This document shows, in pieces, positions 8,754 to 15,905 of a stretch of DNA of 27,431 nt; positions within the stretch are counted from its first letter, which is position 1; every line of letters starts with the position of its first letter. The DNA is from an uncultured Succinatimonas sp. (GTDB taxonomy: Bacteria > Pseudomonadota > Gammaproteobacteria > Enterobacterales > Succinivibrionaceae). Made by a program: the position numbers and the translations under genes. The notes below the pieces were generated by a model. That model saw only the letters and a list, made by a program, of their open reading frames with translations. It was not told the DNA's origin and did not search any database. Location: the NCBI GenBank assembly GCA_902465145.1, contig CABQMD010000003.1, positions 1 through 27,431 of the forward strand, in the 5' to 3' direction.

Positions 8754-9665
8754 TTAATTTTTTTTACACATAGGGAAACCGAGTTTCTTACGAGAATTGA
8801 AATACTCTTCGGCTACTTGTTTAGACAAAGCACGTATCCTTAGGATAAAGCGTTGTCTCTCTGTTACGGAAATGGCGTGACGTGCATCAAGTAAATTAAA
8901 GCAATGAGCCGCTTTTAAGATCCTTTCATATGCAGGCAAAGGCAGAGGCTTTTCTAATTCCAAAAGATACTTAGCTTCTTTTTCCATTTCATCAAACATA
9001 TGGAAAAGGAAATCAGTGTTGGCATATTCAAAATTGTAAGTTGACTGCTCCACTTCATTTTGGTGATAGATATCCCCGTAGGTAACATCTCCATTTGCAG
9101 TGTGAGCCCATATCAAATCATACACAGTTTTCTTGTTCTGGATATACATGGCCAGACGTTCAAGGCCATAAGTCAGTTCTCCAGTTACAGGGAAACATTC
9201 CAAACCACCAACCTGCTGAAAATAAGTAAATTGAGAGATCTCCATGCCATTAAGCCAAATCTCCCATCCTAATCCCCAAGCACCCAAGGTTGGATTTTCC
9301 CAGTTATCCTCGACAAAACGAATATCATTTACAGTGGGGTCAAAACCAAGTTCTTTTAAAGACCCCAGATACAGATCCTGAATATTATCTGGAGAAGGTT
9401 TTAAAATTACCTGAAATTGGTAATAATGCTGAAGACGATTAGGATTTTCCCCATAACGTCCATCGGTTGGACGACGTGAAGGCTGAACATAAGCACAGGA
9501 AATAGGCTCTGGTCCTAGGGAACGCAAAAAAGTCATGGGATGCGAAGTTCCAGCACCTACTTCCATATCGAAAGGTTCTGCGATCATGCATCCTTGTCTC
9601 ATCCAGTAATCCTGAAGAGTCAGAATCAATCCCTGAAAAGTTTGAAGATCGTACTTATTGGGCAT
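8754..9665 (-). CDS. glyQ: Glycyl-tRNA synthetase alpha subunit
   Basis: The alpha subunit carries the class II catalytic core that activates glycine. The 303-residue length equals that of E. coli GlyQ. Recognisable segments are [37 protein letters not shown], the [20 protein letters not shown] block, [19 protein letters not shown], and [20 protein letters not shown], which contains the class II motif 3-type arginine. It is the first gene of the glyQS pair. Only a weak AGG ribosome site is visible upstream. The upstream side carries degenerate mobile-element sequence rather than an obvious promoter, although AT-rich TATTAT and TATTAA hexamers lie in the first 70 bases. Confidence 0.97.
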   Translation of the reverse strand: MPNKYDLQTFQGLILTLQDYWMRQGCMIAEPFDMEVGAGTSHPMTFLRSLGPEPISCAYVQPSRRPTDGRYGENPNRLQHYYQFQVILKPSPDNIQDLYLGSLKELGFDPTVNDIRFVEDNWENPTLGAWGLGWEIWLNGMEISQFTYFQQVGGLECFPVTGELTYGLERLAMYIQNKKTVYDLIWAHTANGDVTYGDIYHQNEVEQSTYNFEYANTDFLFHMFDEMEKEAKYLLELEKPLPLPAYERILKAAHCFNLLDARHAISVTERQRFILRIRALSKQVAEEYFNSRKKLGFPMCKKN

Positions 9666-9769
9666 TTTTTAAACCTAAAGTATAAATAATTTTTATTTAT
9701 CAGATAGTTAATATTTAATTTCAATAATAGCACCCAAATATGAATCTTCCATACAGATGCTACTAATCT

Positions 9770-9970
9770 TTGACATCCACCCTAACATATATAAATGTAA
9801 GAGATCCCTACTGATCAATATGATCTTCGGAGGGTTCCTGCTGTTTACCACTAAGTGATTTAACAGGCTAACCTAGCAGGTCATCACCTTGATATTCAGA
9901 GCATCGACAAAGTCCACACTATCTGAAAATCTGAATTTTACACAATTGACTTATGTCGTGATTTCGAGGC
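9770..9970 (-). mobile_element. Decayed IS200/IS605-like right end with tnpB 3' remnant
   Basis: This stretch lies in the 498-base gap between glyQ and tusA. On the minus strand a short open segment reads SDSVDFVDALNIKVMTC and stops at 9873. It resembles the end of TnpB, where a D-N-A-D-x-x-A-x-N-I block precedes a C-terminal tail. Past that stop the same frame reads LLNHLVVNSRNPPKI, similar in flavour to TnpB tails. The left edge (plus-strand TTTGACATCCACCC at 9769-9782), plus nested imperfect hairpins (CCCTACTGATC with GATCTTCGGAGGG; CCTGCT with AGCAGG), look like the structured right end of these elements. There is no transposase and no full tnpB. Bases 9971-10163 show nothing else I can name. 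The call rests on remembered family patterns, not a search. Confidence 0.4.
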
Positions 9971-10163
9971 TATTTATGAAATCTCTCCATACAAAAACAA
10001 AGTCAATTTGTGATTATTAACTATTACTGTAATCATATTACGGTTGCTTTTGCAATGAGCAACAGTTATGCGGATTTTACGCCGATCTTGCTAGGATAGC
10101 ATCAGACTATTCGCTTTCTAAGTACCTTTAAATCAAGACTGATCGAAAATGCAAAAACGAATA

Positions 10164-10388
10164 TCACTTTTTTCGTATTCTAAAAAAGTCAGGATGTTCA
10201 ATATCCGGCATATTCAATAAATCATGACTCATAAACTTACAAAATGCAGGAAAGTCACGCAATGAAACAGGATCGTCTGAAAATATTTCCACAATATCTC
10301 CACTTTTTGCATCCCTGACGGCTTTTTTTAAAACAATCAAAGGTTCAGGACAACAGAGACCTCGACAATCAAGTCTTATCACCGACAT
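10164..10388 (-). CDS. tusA: TusA/SirA-family sulfur carrier protein
   Basis: TusA-family proteins pass a persulfide sulfur from IscS-type cysteine desulfurases to downstream acceptors, classically for 2-thiolation of tRNA wobble uridine. The 74-residue protein has the hallmark LDCRGLCCPEPLIVLKKAV, with the acceptor cysteine at position 13 in CPEP. It also has the conserved DDPVSLRDFPAFCKFM segment, matching the DDPATTRDIPGFCTFM region of E. coli TusA. It is slightly shorter than the E. coli protein (81). It stands alone on the minus strand, divergent from the tRNA-Thr gene. Other TusA paralogues (YedF-like) share the fold, so the exact role is inferred. Confidence 0.8.
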   Translation of the reverse strand: MSVIRLDCRGLCCPEPLIVLKKAVRDAKSGDIVEIFSDDPVSLRDFPAFCKFMSHDLLNMPDIEHPDFFRIRKK

Positions 10389-10421
10389 AAATTTCTACCC
10401 AAAACAACAAGTAAAATGTAC

Positions 10422-10450
10422 TTATAAATTTAATAAACATTTGATATAAT
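10422..10450 (+). promoter_or_regulatory. Promoter of the tRNA-Thr gene
   Basis: An extended -10, TGATATAAT (10442-10450), is preceded at 17 bp by a weak -35 hexamer, TTATAA (10422-10427). The expected start would fall about 4 bases before the mature tRNA. Confidence 0.7.
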
Positions 10451-10460
10451 ACATCTCGTT

Positions 10461-10536
10461 GCTGGCATAGCTCAGTTGGTAGAGCTCCTGTTTTGTAAAC
10501 AGGAGGTCGTGGGTTCGAAACCTACTGCCAGCACCA
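10461..10536 (+). tRNA. tRNA-Thr (anticodon TGT)
   Basis: A 76-base tRNA with encoded CCA. The acceptor stem is GCTGGCA paired with TGCCAGC. The D arm is GCTCAGTTGGTAGAGC. The anticodon stem CCTGT/ACAGG carries the loop TTTGTAA, with anticodon TGT at 10494-10496 reading ACA threonine codons. The T arm contains GGTTCGAAACC-type sequence. It is a single gene, not a cluster. A run of six T follows at 10547-10552 without a separate hairpin. Confidence 0.97.
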
Positions 10537-10570
10537 CAATTCTCCCTTTTTTCTTCCCTGTAATACATTC

Positions 10571-10616
10571 AATCACGCTGTGATTTATAATGCCTTCCAC
10601 GCAGAGATGATATAAT
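10571..10616 (+). promoter_or_regulatory. ompA promoter region with palindrome
   Basis: A perfect palindrome, AATCAC-GCT-GTGATT (10571-10585), abuts one TATAAT (10586-10591). A second -10, the extended TGATATAAT (10608-10616), lies downstream. The second matches the tRNA promoter over 12 bases (TGATATAATACA). Either could start ompA, leaving a leader of roughly 110-140 bases, which is common for ompA genes. The palindrome is placed like an operator. Confidence 0.5.
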
Positions 10617-10738
10617 ACAAAGTGTGATAAGAGGCTGAGTATTCTTTTTCAAACCGTGTTACCTAACATATTGAAAAAAACGAATTGACAAGGAACTTCT
10701 TATCTAAAATTGGGATTTTTATAAGCTGGAATAATATT

Positions 10739-11776
10739 ATGAAGACTAAAGTTTTAGCTTTATCAGTAGCTGTTGCATTAGCCACTACCTCTTTCTGCGC
10801 TAACGCAGCCCTTGAAAACTCTTGGACTTTTGGTGTTAAGGGTGGTTGGGCTCACTCTTACATCGACTCCGAAAATAACGCCGAAATGACCGGTAAGAAT
10901 GCAATTGGTTACGGAGCCTATGTCGGCTACAATTTCACCGATTGGTTTGGCGTAGAAGCTGCTTATAACGGCTTTAGCAATTTCGAAACCAAAATCGAAG
11001 GCCAAAAACACGATCTTAAAATTTATGGTCCTGAAGTTGCCGCCCGCTTTGCTTATCCTTTAGACGCAAAGGGATCTGACATTTTCGCTCGTGTCGGCTT
11101 GGCCTATCACACTGACCATTTAACAGGCAGCAATCACGGAGCTGATGCATGGGATCCTCTCTTAGGTGTCGGTGTTCAATATGCTTTCACCAAGAATTTC
11201 GGTGCTCGTGTAGGCTATGACTACTATTTCAACTCCTTCGATTCAGACTATGCTCCTGAAAAGAAGATGGACGGCGGCATGGGCTTCCTTTATGTTGGCT
11301 TCCAATACACCATCGGCGGTCCCAGCGCACCCGCTCCTGTTGCCGCTGCTCCTGTCGCTCCCAAGACTGAACGTGTAACCGAAAACCACAGCTTATCTGC
11401 AGGAACCCTGTTCCCGTTTGACGGAAGCACTTTATCTGCCAACGGAAAGAAAGTGATTTCTGACGTTGTCAATTCATCAAAAGGTCTTTCAAATACCGAA
11501 TTTGAAGTATACGGTTATACCGATCGCATTGGCTCTGATGCTTACAACCAGAAGCTGTCACAGAAACGTGCTACCGCCGTTGCAGAAGAGTTACGTGCCA
11601 ATGGTCTCAACAATAATCAAATCAAAGCTGTTGAAGGACGCGGCAAGGCAAACCCTGTCACGGGGAATAAGTGCGACAGCGTAAAAGGCAGAAATGCAGT
11701 TATCGATTGTTTAGCTCCGGATCGCCGTGTTGAAGTAATTGTTTCCGGTGACAAAACTACCGAAAAACAGATTTAA
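10739..11776 (+). CDS. ompA: OmpA-family outer membrane porin/peptidoglycan anchor
   Basis: An abundant outer-membrane protein with an eight-strand barrel and a periplasmic peptidoglycan-binding domain. The 345-residue product starts with a classical signal peptide, MKTKVLALSVAVALATTSFC, probably cut after CANA. The barrel is rich in alternating aromatic segments (SWTFGVKGGWAHS, GYGAYVGYNFTDWFG, and a final FLYVGFQYTIGG). An Ala/Pro linker (APAPVAAAPVAP) precedes the OmpA C-terminal domain, with YGYTDRIGSDAYNQKLSQKR and a final RRVEVIVSG. Two cysteines (CDS...IDC) match the disulfide pair of E. coli OmpA. The ATG at 10739 is chosen because it begins the signal peptide; a TTG at 10685 would add an unlikely extension. 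Base use is GC-richer than its neighbours, as in highly expressed genes. Confidence 0.93.
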   Translation: MKTKVLALSVAVALATTSFCANAALENSWTFGVKGGWAHSYIDSENNAEMTGKNAIGYGAYVGYNFTDWFGVEAAYNGFSNFETKIEGQKHDLKIYGPEVAARFAYPLDAKGSDIFARVGLAYHTDHLTGSNHGADAWDPLLGVGVQYAFTKNFGARVGYDYYFNSFDSDYAPEKKMDGGMGFLYVGFQYTIGGPSAPAPVAAAPVAPKTERVTENHSLSAGTLFPFDGSTLSANGKKVISDVVNSSKGLSNTEFEVYGYTDRIGSDAYNQKLSQKRATAVAEELRANGLNNNQIKAVEGRGKANPVTGNKCDSVKGRNAVIDCLAPDRRVEVIVSGDKTTEKQI

Positions 11777-11794
11777 GTAAAAAAAATCTGATCC

Positions 11795-11831
11795 AAACCG
11801 TTGCTGTAAATACAACAGCAACGGTTTTTTT
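11795..11831 (+). terminator. Intrinsic terminator of ompA
   Basis: Thirteen-base arms AAACCGTTGCTGT and ACAGCAACGGTTT pair perfectly around a short AT loop, with the T-run continuing to 11831. Free-standing and very strong. Confidence 0.95.
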
Positions 11832-12083
11832 CACATTGAAAATATTCAGCATAGACCATCGTACAAAAAAATTAGATCCAAATTTAACAAAAGGATCTTT
11901 TTCCAACCAAAGAAAAAAACTCTGTAAGGCTGTTTAAACAAACACTGCAGATATCGACTCGTTTATAGAGAACAGTTGATAAAAGCAACACTTACATCAC
12001 CAAAACCAACAATGGGTTTGTGCTAAAATTTCATAAATTAATCATATATATCTGATAACTTAACTGCTGTTGCTTTCTATATT
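11832..12083 (+). promoter_or_regulatory. dnaA upstream region
   Basis: This is 252 bases of AT-rich DNA. An extended -10, TGCTAAAAT (12021-12029), without a clear -35 is the best dnaA promoter candidate. A dyad, AGATCC...GGATCT (11874-11879 and 11893-11898), is followed by five T and could be a weak terminator. I see no full TTATNCACA DnaA box here, so neither DnaA autoregulation nor an origin is evident from this stretch. No ribosome site precedes the dnaA ATG. Confidence 0.4.
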
Positions 12084-13595
12084 ATGGATTTCATTACTCT
12101 TTGGGATCAGGCTGTCCAGAACATCGTAAAAACCTTTGACGATGACAAAGAAAAAAAGCTCCTATTGTTGATTGGTTCTCAAGTTTCAATCTTTATTCAA
12201 GATAGTATCCTTACCTTTCAATGTAAGTCTCAATACGTCTCAACATTGATCCCTGAATACCTGTCTTTTTTCTTCAGAGAAGTAAAAAGACTAAGCGGCA
12301 TGCAAAATCTCGGTGTCAGCATTCAAACAGCAGAAACGCCTATTTCTCCTCTACAACCGACATATGTACAACAGCAGGTATCACCTCAAAATATCGGACA
12401 ACAACTTCAGTCTCCATACATACAACAAAACATGTATCAGGGCATGCAGGAACCGGTAGCACAAAACTATCCCGTAGCACAAAACTCACAAAATACATTG
12501 ATGCAGGCACAAGCTGTACCTCAACAAAAATCAGCTTATGTATTTGAAGATCGCATTATGCGAGATAAAACATTTGATAATTACGTAACTGATCCTGAAA
12601 ACGAACTGATTTTTGCCATTGCAAGAAAAATTGCTGCAGATCCTGGCTCCAACAAAACAAACCCTTTTTATATTTACGGTGGTTCAGGTTTAGGAAAATC
12701 CCACCTGCTTTTTGCAATAGCAAACGAAATCAGAAAAACTCATCCAGAAAAAACCGTTGCTTACATGCGCGGCGAGGACTTTATTAACCTGTTTGTTAAA
12801 GCATTGATACCGAACAATAAGCCGCAAAATTACAACTTTGAACAAATTAATTTCAAATCTGTTTTTACCAGTCAGGACGTACTGATCATTGACGATATAC
12901 AAAATTTCGTAAAAGCCAAAGCTGCGCGTGCCACATTCTTTGAAATCATTGCCGATCTTTTAGATAAACCTAATCGCCAACTGATTTTGGCTTCTGACGT
13001 ACCTCCAGGAAATCTGGAAGGATTCAATGAACGAGAGACATCAAGATTCAGTTCTGGAGTATGCCGCGAAATATTCCCGCCAAACACAGAAACTCGTGCC
13101 GCAATTACAATCAGTAAATGCCGAGAATTTCACGTGGAATTGCCCGACAACATCATTGACTACATTGCAACTCACATAAGATCAAATGTACGTGAAATTG
13201 AAGGCGCGATCAAAACATTGAGAGCTGTAAAATCTACAATGAATGGTTTGACCTATGACGAAGCGGTTAAATCATTGCAAAGTTTGGTTAATACATCAAA
13301 TCAAACAACAACAATCGACAATGTAAAAGAACGCGTGGCGAAAGAACTGTATGTCAGCGTTGAGCAAATGGAATCACGGTCTAGAAAAAAACCTATATCA
13401 AGGGCTCGTTCCATTGCAATTACGTTAGCATCTGAACTCATTCCCAGTTTGTCGCTAAACGATATAGGAAAATCATTCAAAAAAGATCATTCCTCTGTTC
13501 ATACTGCTATAAAGAGAACCAGAAAATGGATTAATGAAGATCAGGAGATAAAAAATCTTTATCAAAAACTGGTCCTGTCTTTAAAAAGGGACTGA
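12084..13595 (+). CDS. dnaA: Chromosomal replication initiator DnaA
   Basis: DnaA binds origin DnaA boxes, oligomerises with ATP and melts the origin. The 503-residue protein keeps all four domains. Domain I (about 1-80) is divergent but retains ITLWDQ. Domain II is a glutamine-rich linker (about 90-155). The AAA+ domain III has Walker A GGSGLGKSHLL and Walker B VLIIDDIQNF. Domain IV contains SLNDIGKSFKKDHSSVHTA, the equivalent of the DnaA-box-binding GGRDHSTV helix. The DHS core is kept but the flanking GGR is replaced by FKK. The start has no visible Shine-Dalgarno sequence. It heads dnaA-dnaN-recF-gyrB; dnaN follows 21 bases on. Identity is secure from motifs and operon, though the protein is unusually divergent. 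Confidence 0.93.
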   Translation: MDFITLWDQAVQNIVKTFDDDKEKKLLLLIGSQVSIFIQDSILTFQCKSQYVSTLIPEYLSFFFREVKRLSGMQNLGVSIQTAETPISPLQPTYVQQQVSPQNIGQQLQSPYIQQNMYQGMQEPVAQNYPVAQNSQNTLMQAQAVPQQKSAYVFEDRIMRDKTFDNYVTDPENELIFAIARKIAADPGSNKTNPFYIYGGSGLGKSHLLFAIANEIRKTHPEKTVAYMRGEDFINLFVKALIPNNKPQNYNFEQINFKSVFTSQDVLIIDDIQNFVKAKAARATFFEIIADLLDKPNRQLILASDVPPGNLEGFNERETSRFSSGVCREIFPPNTETRAAITISKCREFHVELPDNIIDYIATHIRSNVREIEGAIKTLRAVKSTMNGLTYDEAVKSLQSLVNTSNQTTTIDNVKERVAKELYVSVEQMESRSRKKPISRARSIAITLASELIPSLSLNDIGKSFKKDHSSVHTAIKRTRKWINEDQEIKNLYQKLVLSLKRD

Positions 13596-13616
13596 TCGCT
13601 TTAAGGAAACCTTGTT

Positions 13617-14753
13617 ATGAAATTTACCGTATTATTTTCTGAAATTACAGATCAGCTCAAAGAAATGTCTAGGATCGCTGCTTCTAATAAACCGGAAGCT
13701 TCGATGCAAAACATTTTAATGACCGTCAAAGATAAAAAACTTATCATGAGATCTACTGACGGTAATATCGAACTTGAAGCCGAGGTTCCCCTTGTTGACG
13801 TTGAATCAGACGGTGCTACAACCATCAATGCAGGAAAACTATTTGAAGTATGCAGCAAAAGTGGAAAATCATCTGCAGCCACCATCACTCTCGATGCAGA
13901 AGCACAAATGCTTCAGGTCGAAGCTGACAACACTGTTTACGAAATTAGAAGTCCGTCTGCTGATACCTTCCCTTCTTTTGAGGATGTGAATGAAGGACTG
14001 ACAGTAACACTAAAGCAAAAACAACTAAAAGAATTGCTTGAAATGGCAGGTTTTTGCGTTACCAATGATGATTTTCGAGATTATCTGCGCGGAATTCGCT
14101 TTGAAGGAGAAGATAAACATTTATCTGTTTTTTCCTCTGACGGTCACCGCATGGCTATATTGGAAACCACACTTCTGGAGCCTTTAAGTGAACCTTTGGG
14201 AGCTCTTTTAACTAAAAACAGCGCAATACAAATAAGCAATATTATCGATGGCAATTCCGATCAACCGGTAAATCTCATAATTACAAAGAATACCGTATCA
14301 GTAAATTGCAACGGATACAAACTTAAATCAAAACTCATAGTTTGTGCCTATCCGAATGTACGTTCAGTTATTCCTGAAAATATAGAATCTACAGTTGAAG
14401 TTAATACCAAAAGATTCTCCTCTTTGGTATCTCGTGTGGCAGTGATCTCGTCAAAACGTGTTAACGGCGTTACTATGACTTTCGGAAATAATTCTTACAG
14501 TCTAAGGGCTAGTAACAGTGAAAGAGAAACTGCTATTCATACCGAAAAAATTGACGGCTATTCAGGCTCATTAGTAGAAGTATCATTAAACGCTTCGTAC
14601 GTAATAGAAACCCTAGGACACATTAAAACCGATAACACAAAATTGTACTTTCCTGCTCCACTCAACAGTGTACTGTTTTCACCGGTTACCGAAGACTCAC
14701 CAAAAGGCGATGCCATATTAGCAAAATACATAATCAGTAAAATAGCTGTTTAA
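13617..14753 (+). CDS. dnaN: DNA polymerase III beta sliding clamp
   Basis: DnaN is the ring-shaped processivity clamp of the replicative polymerase and a docking hub for other DNA enzymes. The 378-residue length is near the E. coli 366. It starts MKFTVLFSEITDQLKEMSRI, followed by the typical LIMRSTDGNIELEAEVPL and TINAGKLFEVCS. Later come FSSDGHRMAI and SVNCNGYKLKSKLIVCAYPNVR, and the end has the family's LYFPAPLNSVLFSP-type strand. Three clamp subdomains of about 120 residues fit the length. The final residues (ISKIAV) do not show the usual PMRL end, a small oddity. An AAGGAA ribosome site precedes the ATG. It is co-directional with dnaA and recF. Confidence 0.94.
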   Translation: MKFTVLFSEITDQLKEMSRIAASNKPEASMQNILMTVKDKKLIMRSTDGNIELEAEVPLVDVESDGATTINAGKLFEVCSKSGKSSAATITLDAEAQMLQVEADNTVYEIRSPSADTFPSFEDVNEGLTVTLKQKQLKELLEMAGFCVTNDDFRDYLRGIRFEGEDKHLSVFSSDGHRMAILETTLLEPLSEPLGALLTKNSAIQISNIIDGNSDQPVNLIITKNTVSVNCNGYKLKSKLIVCAYPNVRSVIPENIESTVEVNTKRFSSLVSRVAVISSKRVNGVTMTFGNNSYSLRASNSERETAIHTEKIDGYSGSLVEVSLNASYVIETLGHIKTDNTKLYFPAPLNSVLFSPVTEDSPKGDAILAKYIISKIAV

Positions 14754-14763
14754 CCGATTAATT

Positions 14764-14783
14764 AGGCGGTTATCAAACCGCCT
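14764..14783 (+). terminator. Hairpin between dnaN and recF (possible weak terminator)
   Basis: AGGCGGTT and AACCGCCT pair perfectly around ATCA, followed by TATCTTT rather than a pure T-run. The hairpin occupies the space where a recF ribosome site would be, 7 bases before its ATG. It may reduce recF expression relative to dnaN. Confidence 0.5.
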
Positions 14784-14790
14784 TATCTTT

Positions 14791-15888
14791 ATGCTTATCA
14801 AGCACATCCGCATCAATAATTTCCGTAATATTGAATCATTGGACATCACGCCGAACAGTTTGGTTAATCTCATTTACGGACCAAACGGTTGCGGCAAGAC
14901 GTCATTTCTTGAAGCAATTTCATGTTTGGCCATTGGACGATCATTCCGCAAGGCTAAAAATTCTAATTTGGTAAAATCAGGAGAACAAAGTTTCACACTG
15001 ACGGCAAAAATAGAACAGGACAACAGCTCTTTGGTTGATCACATAGGACTTTTGCGCTCAAGAAATCGTTCTGAACCAGTAAAAATAAGTATCAACGGTC
15101 ATAAAACAACCAGACTCCTCGATATTATTGACAAAATTTCATTGCAAATTATTCATCCTCAGGGGACTGCTTTGATCTCAGGAGAACCTTCGGAACGTCG
15201 TGGTTATCTTGATTGGGGGGTTTACTACTCGCAAACAGAATTTAAACAAAAATGGCTTATCTATCGCAGACTTCTTGAGCAACGAAACGCATTGCTCAAA
15301 AACAAAAATCAACCTTTTATACCGCAACAATTTGCAGTTTGGGATGATATGCTGGCAAATTTGTCTGAAGAAATCACAAACATGCGTAATAATTATCTTG
15401 CAGATTTATTGCCTGAATTAGAACGTCTGACAGCAGCTTTTTTGCCAGGTCTCAAATTTAATTTTCTCCTTTCTCAAGGTTGGGAAAAAGGCTTAAACTT
15501 GCGGGATTTGCTAAGCTTAAATCTTGAAAAAGATAGAGTTTTAGGATACACTTTCCACGGTTGCCATCGTGCTGATTTAAAGATCAAAGTGAACTCTTTT
15601 CCCGCCGGAGAAACGCTATCCAGAGGTCAGATAAAATTACTGATCTGTGCTATGAAACTCTCTCAGGGTACCGTTTTATACAAAAAAACAGGTAAAAGAT
15701 GCATCTATTTAGTAGACGATCTAAATTCAGAATTGGATCAGCATTCAAGAGAATTACTTTTAAACGAAATTCTCAATAGCAAAAATCAATTATTCATCAC
15801 TAATATCACTGATGATATTCAACTGCCCGCCGGCGGAAGCTCTCTGCGATTCAATATCAAAGAAAGTCTCACCCCTGCTCAAAAGTAA
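14791..15888 (+). CDS. recF: DNA replication/repair protein RecF
   Basis: RecF is an SMC-like ATPase that acts with RecO and RecR to load RecA at gaps. The 365-residue product matches the usual length (E. coli 357). It begins MLIKHIRINNFRNIESLDI and has Walker A YGPNGCGKTSFLEAI at about residues 29-43. The family segment GRSFRKAK follows, then PSERRGYLDWGVYY, the ABC-type signature TLSRGQIKLL near residue 277, and Walker B-like YLVDDLNSELD. No Shine-Dalgarno sequence is visible; a stem-loop lies immediately upstream, so translation may depend on coupling to dnaN. gyrB starts 18 bases after the stop. Confidence 0.95.
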   Translation: MLIKHIRINNFRNIESLDITPNSLVNLIYGPNGCGKTSFLEAISCLAIGRSFRKAKNSNLVKSGEQSFTLTAKIEQDNSSLVDHIGLLRSRNRSEPVKISINGHKTTRLLDIIDKISLQIIHPQGTALISGEPSERRGYLDWGVYYSQTEFKQKWLIYRRLLEQRNALLKNKNQPFIPQQFAVWDDMLANLSEEITNMRNNYLADLLPELERLTAAFLPGLKFNFLLSQGWEKGLNLRDLLSLNLEKDRVLGYTFHGCHRADLKIKVNSFPAGETLSRGQIKLLICAMKLSQGTVLYKKTGKRCIYLVDDLNSELDQHSRELLLNEILNSKNQLFITNITDDIQLPAGGSSLRFNIKESLTPAQK

Positions 15889-15905
15889 AATTAACCGAGG
15901 TAAAA

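Noticed and set aside
10685..10710. TTGACA...TAAAAT as an ompA promoter
   Set aside because: The spacing is 14 bp, too short for a sigma70 promoter, and it would leave a very short leader compared with the two TATAAT elements upstream.
10685..10738. Upstream TTG start for ompA
   Set aside because: It would place 18 unrelated residues before a perfect signal peptide. The ATG at 10739 fits the family.
11874..11902. AGATCC...GGATCT dyad with five T before dnaA as a real terminator
   Set aside because: The stem is only six base pairs with a 13-base loop, and the strong ompA terminator just upstream makes a second one unnecessary. Mentioned only as a weak possibility.
13126..13141. Third parS-like site (AATTTCACGTGGAATT) inside dnaA
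   Set aside because: The CACGTG core matches, but the outer bases that define parS (TGTT and AACA) are not kept at both ends, and it lies in coding sequence. Probably chance.
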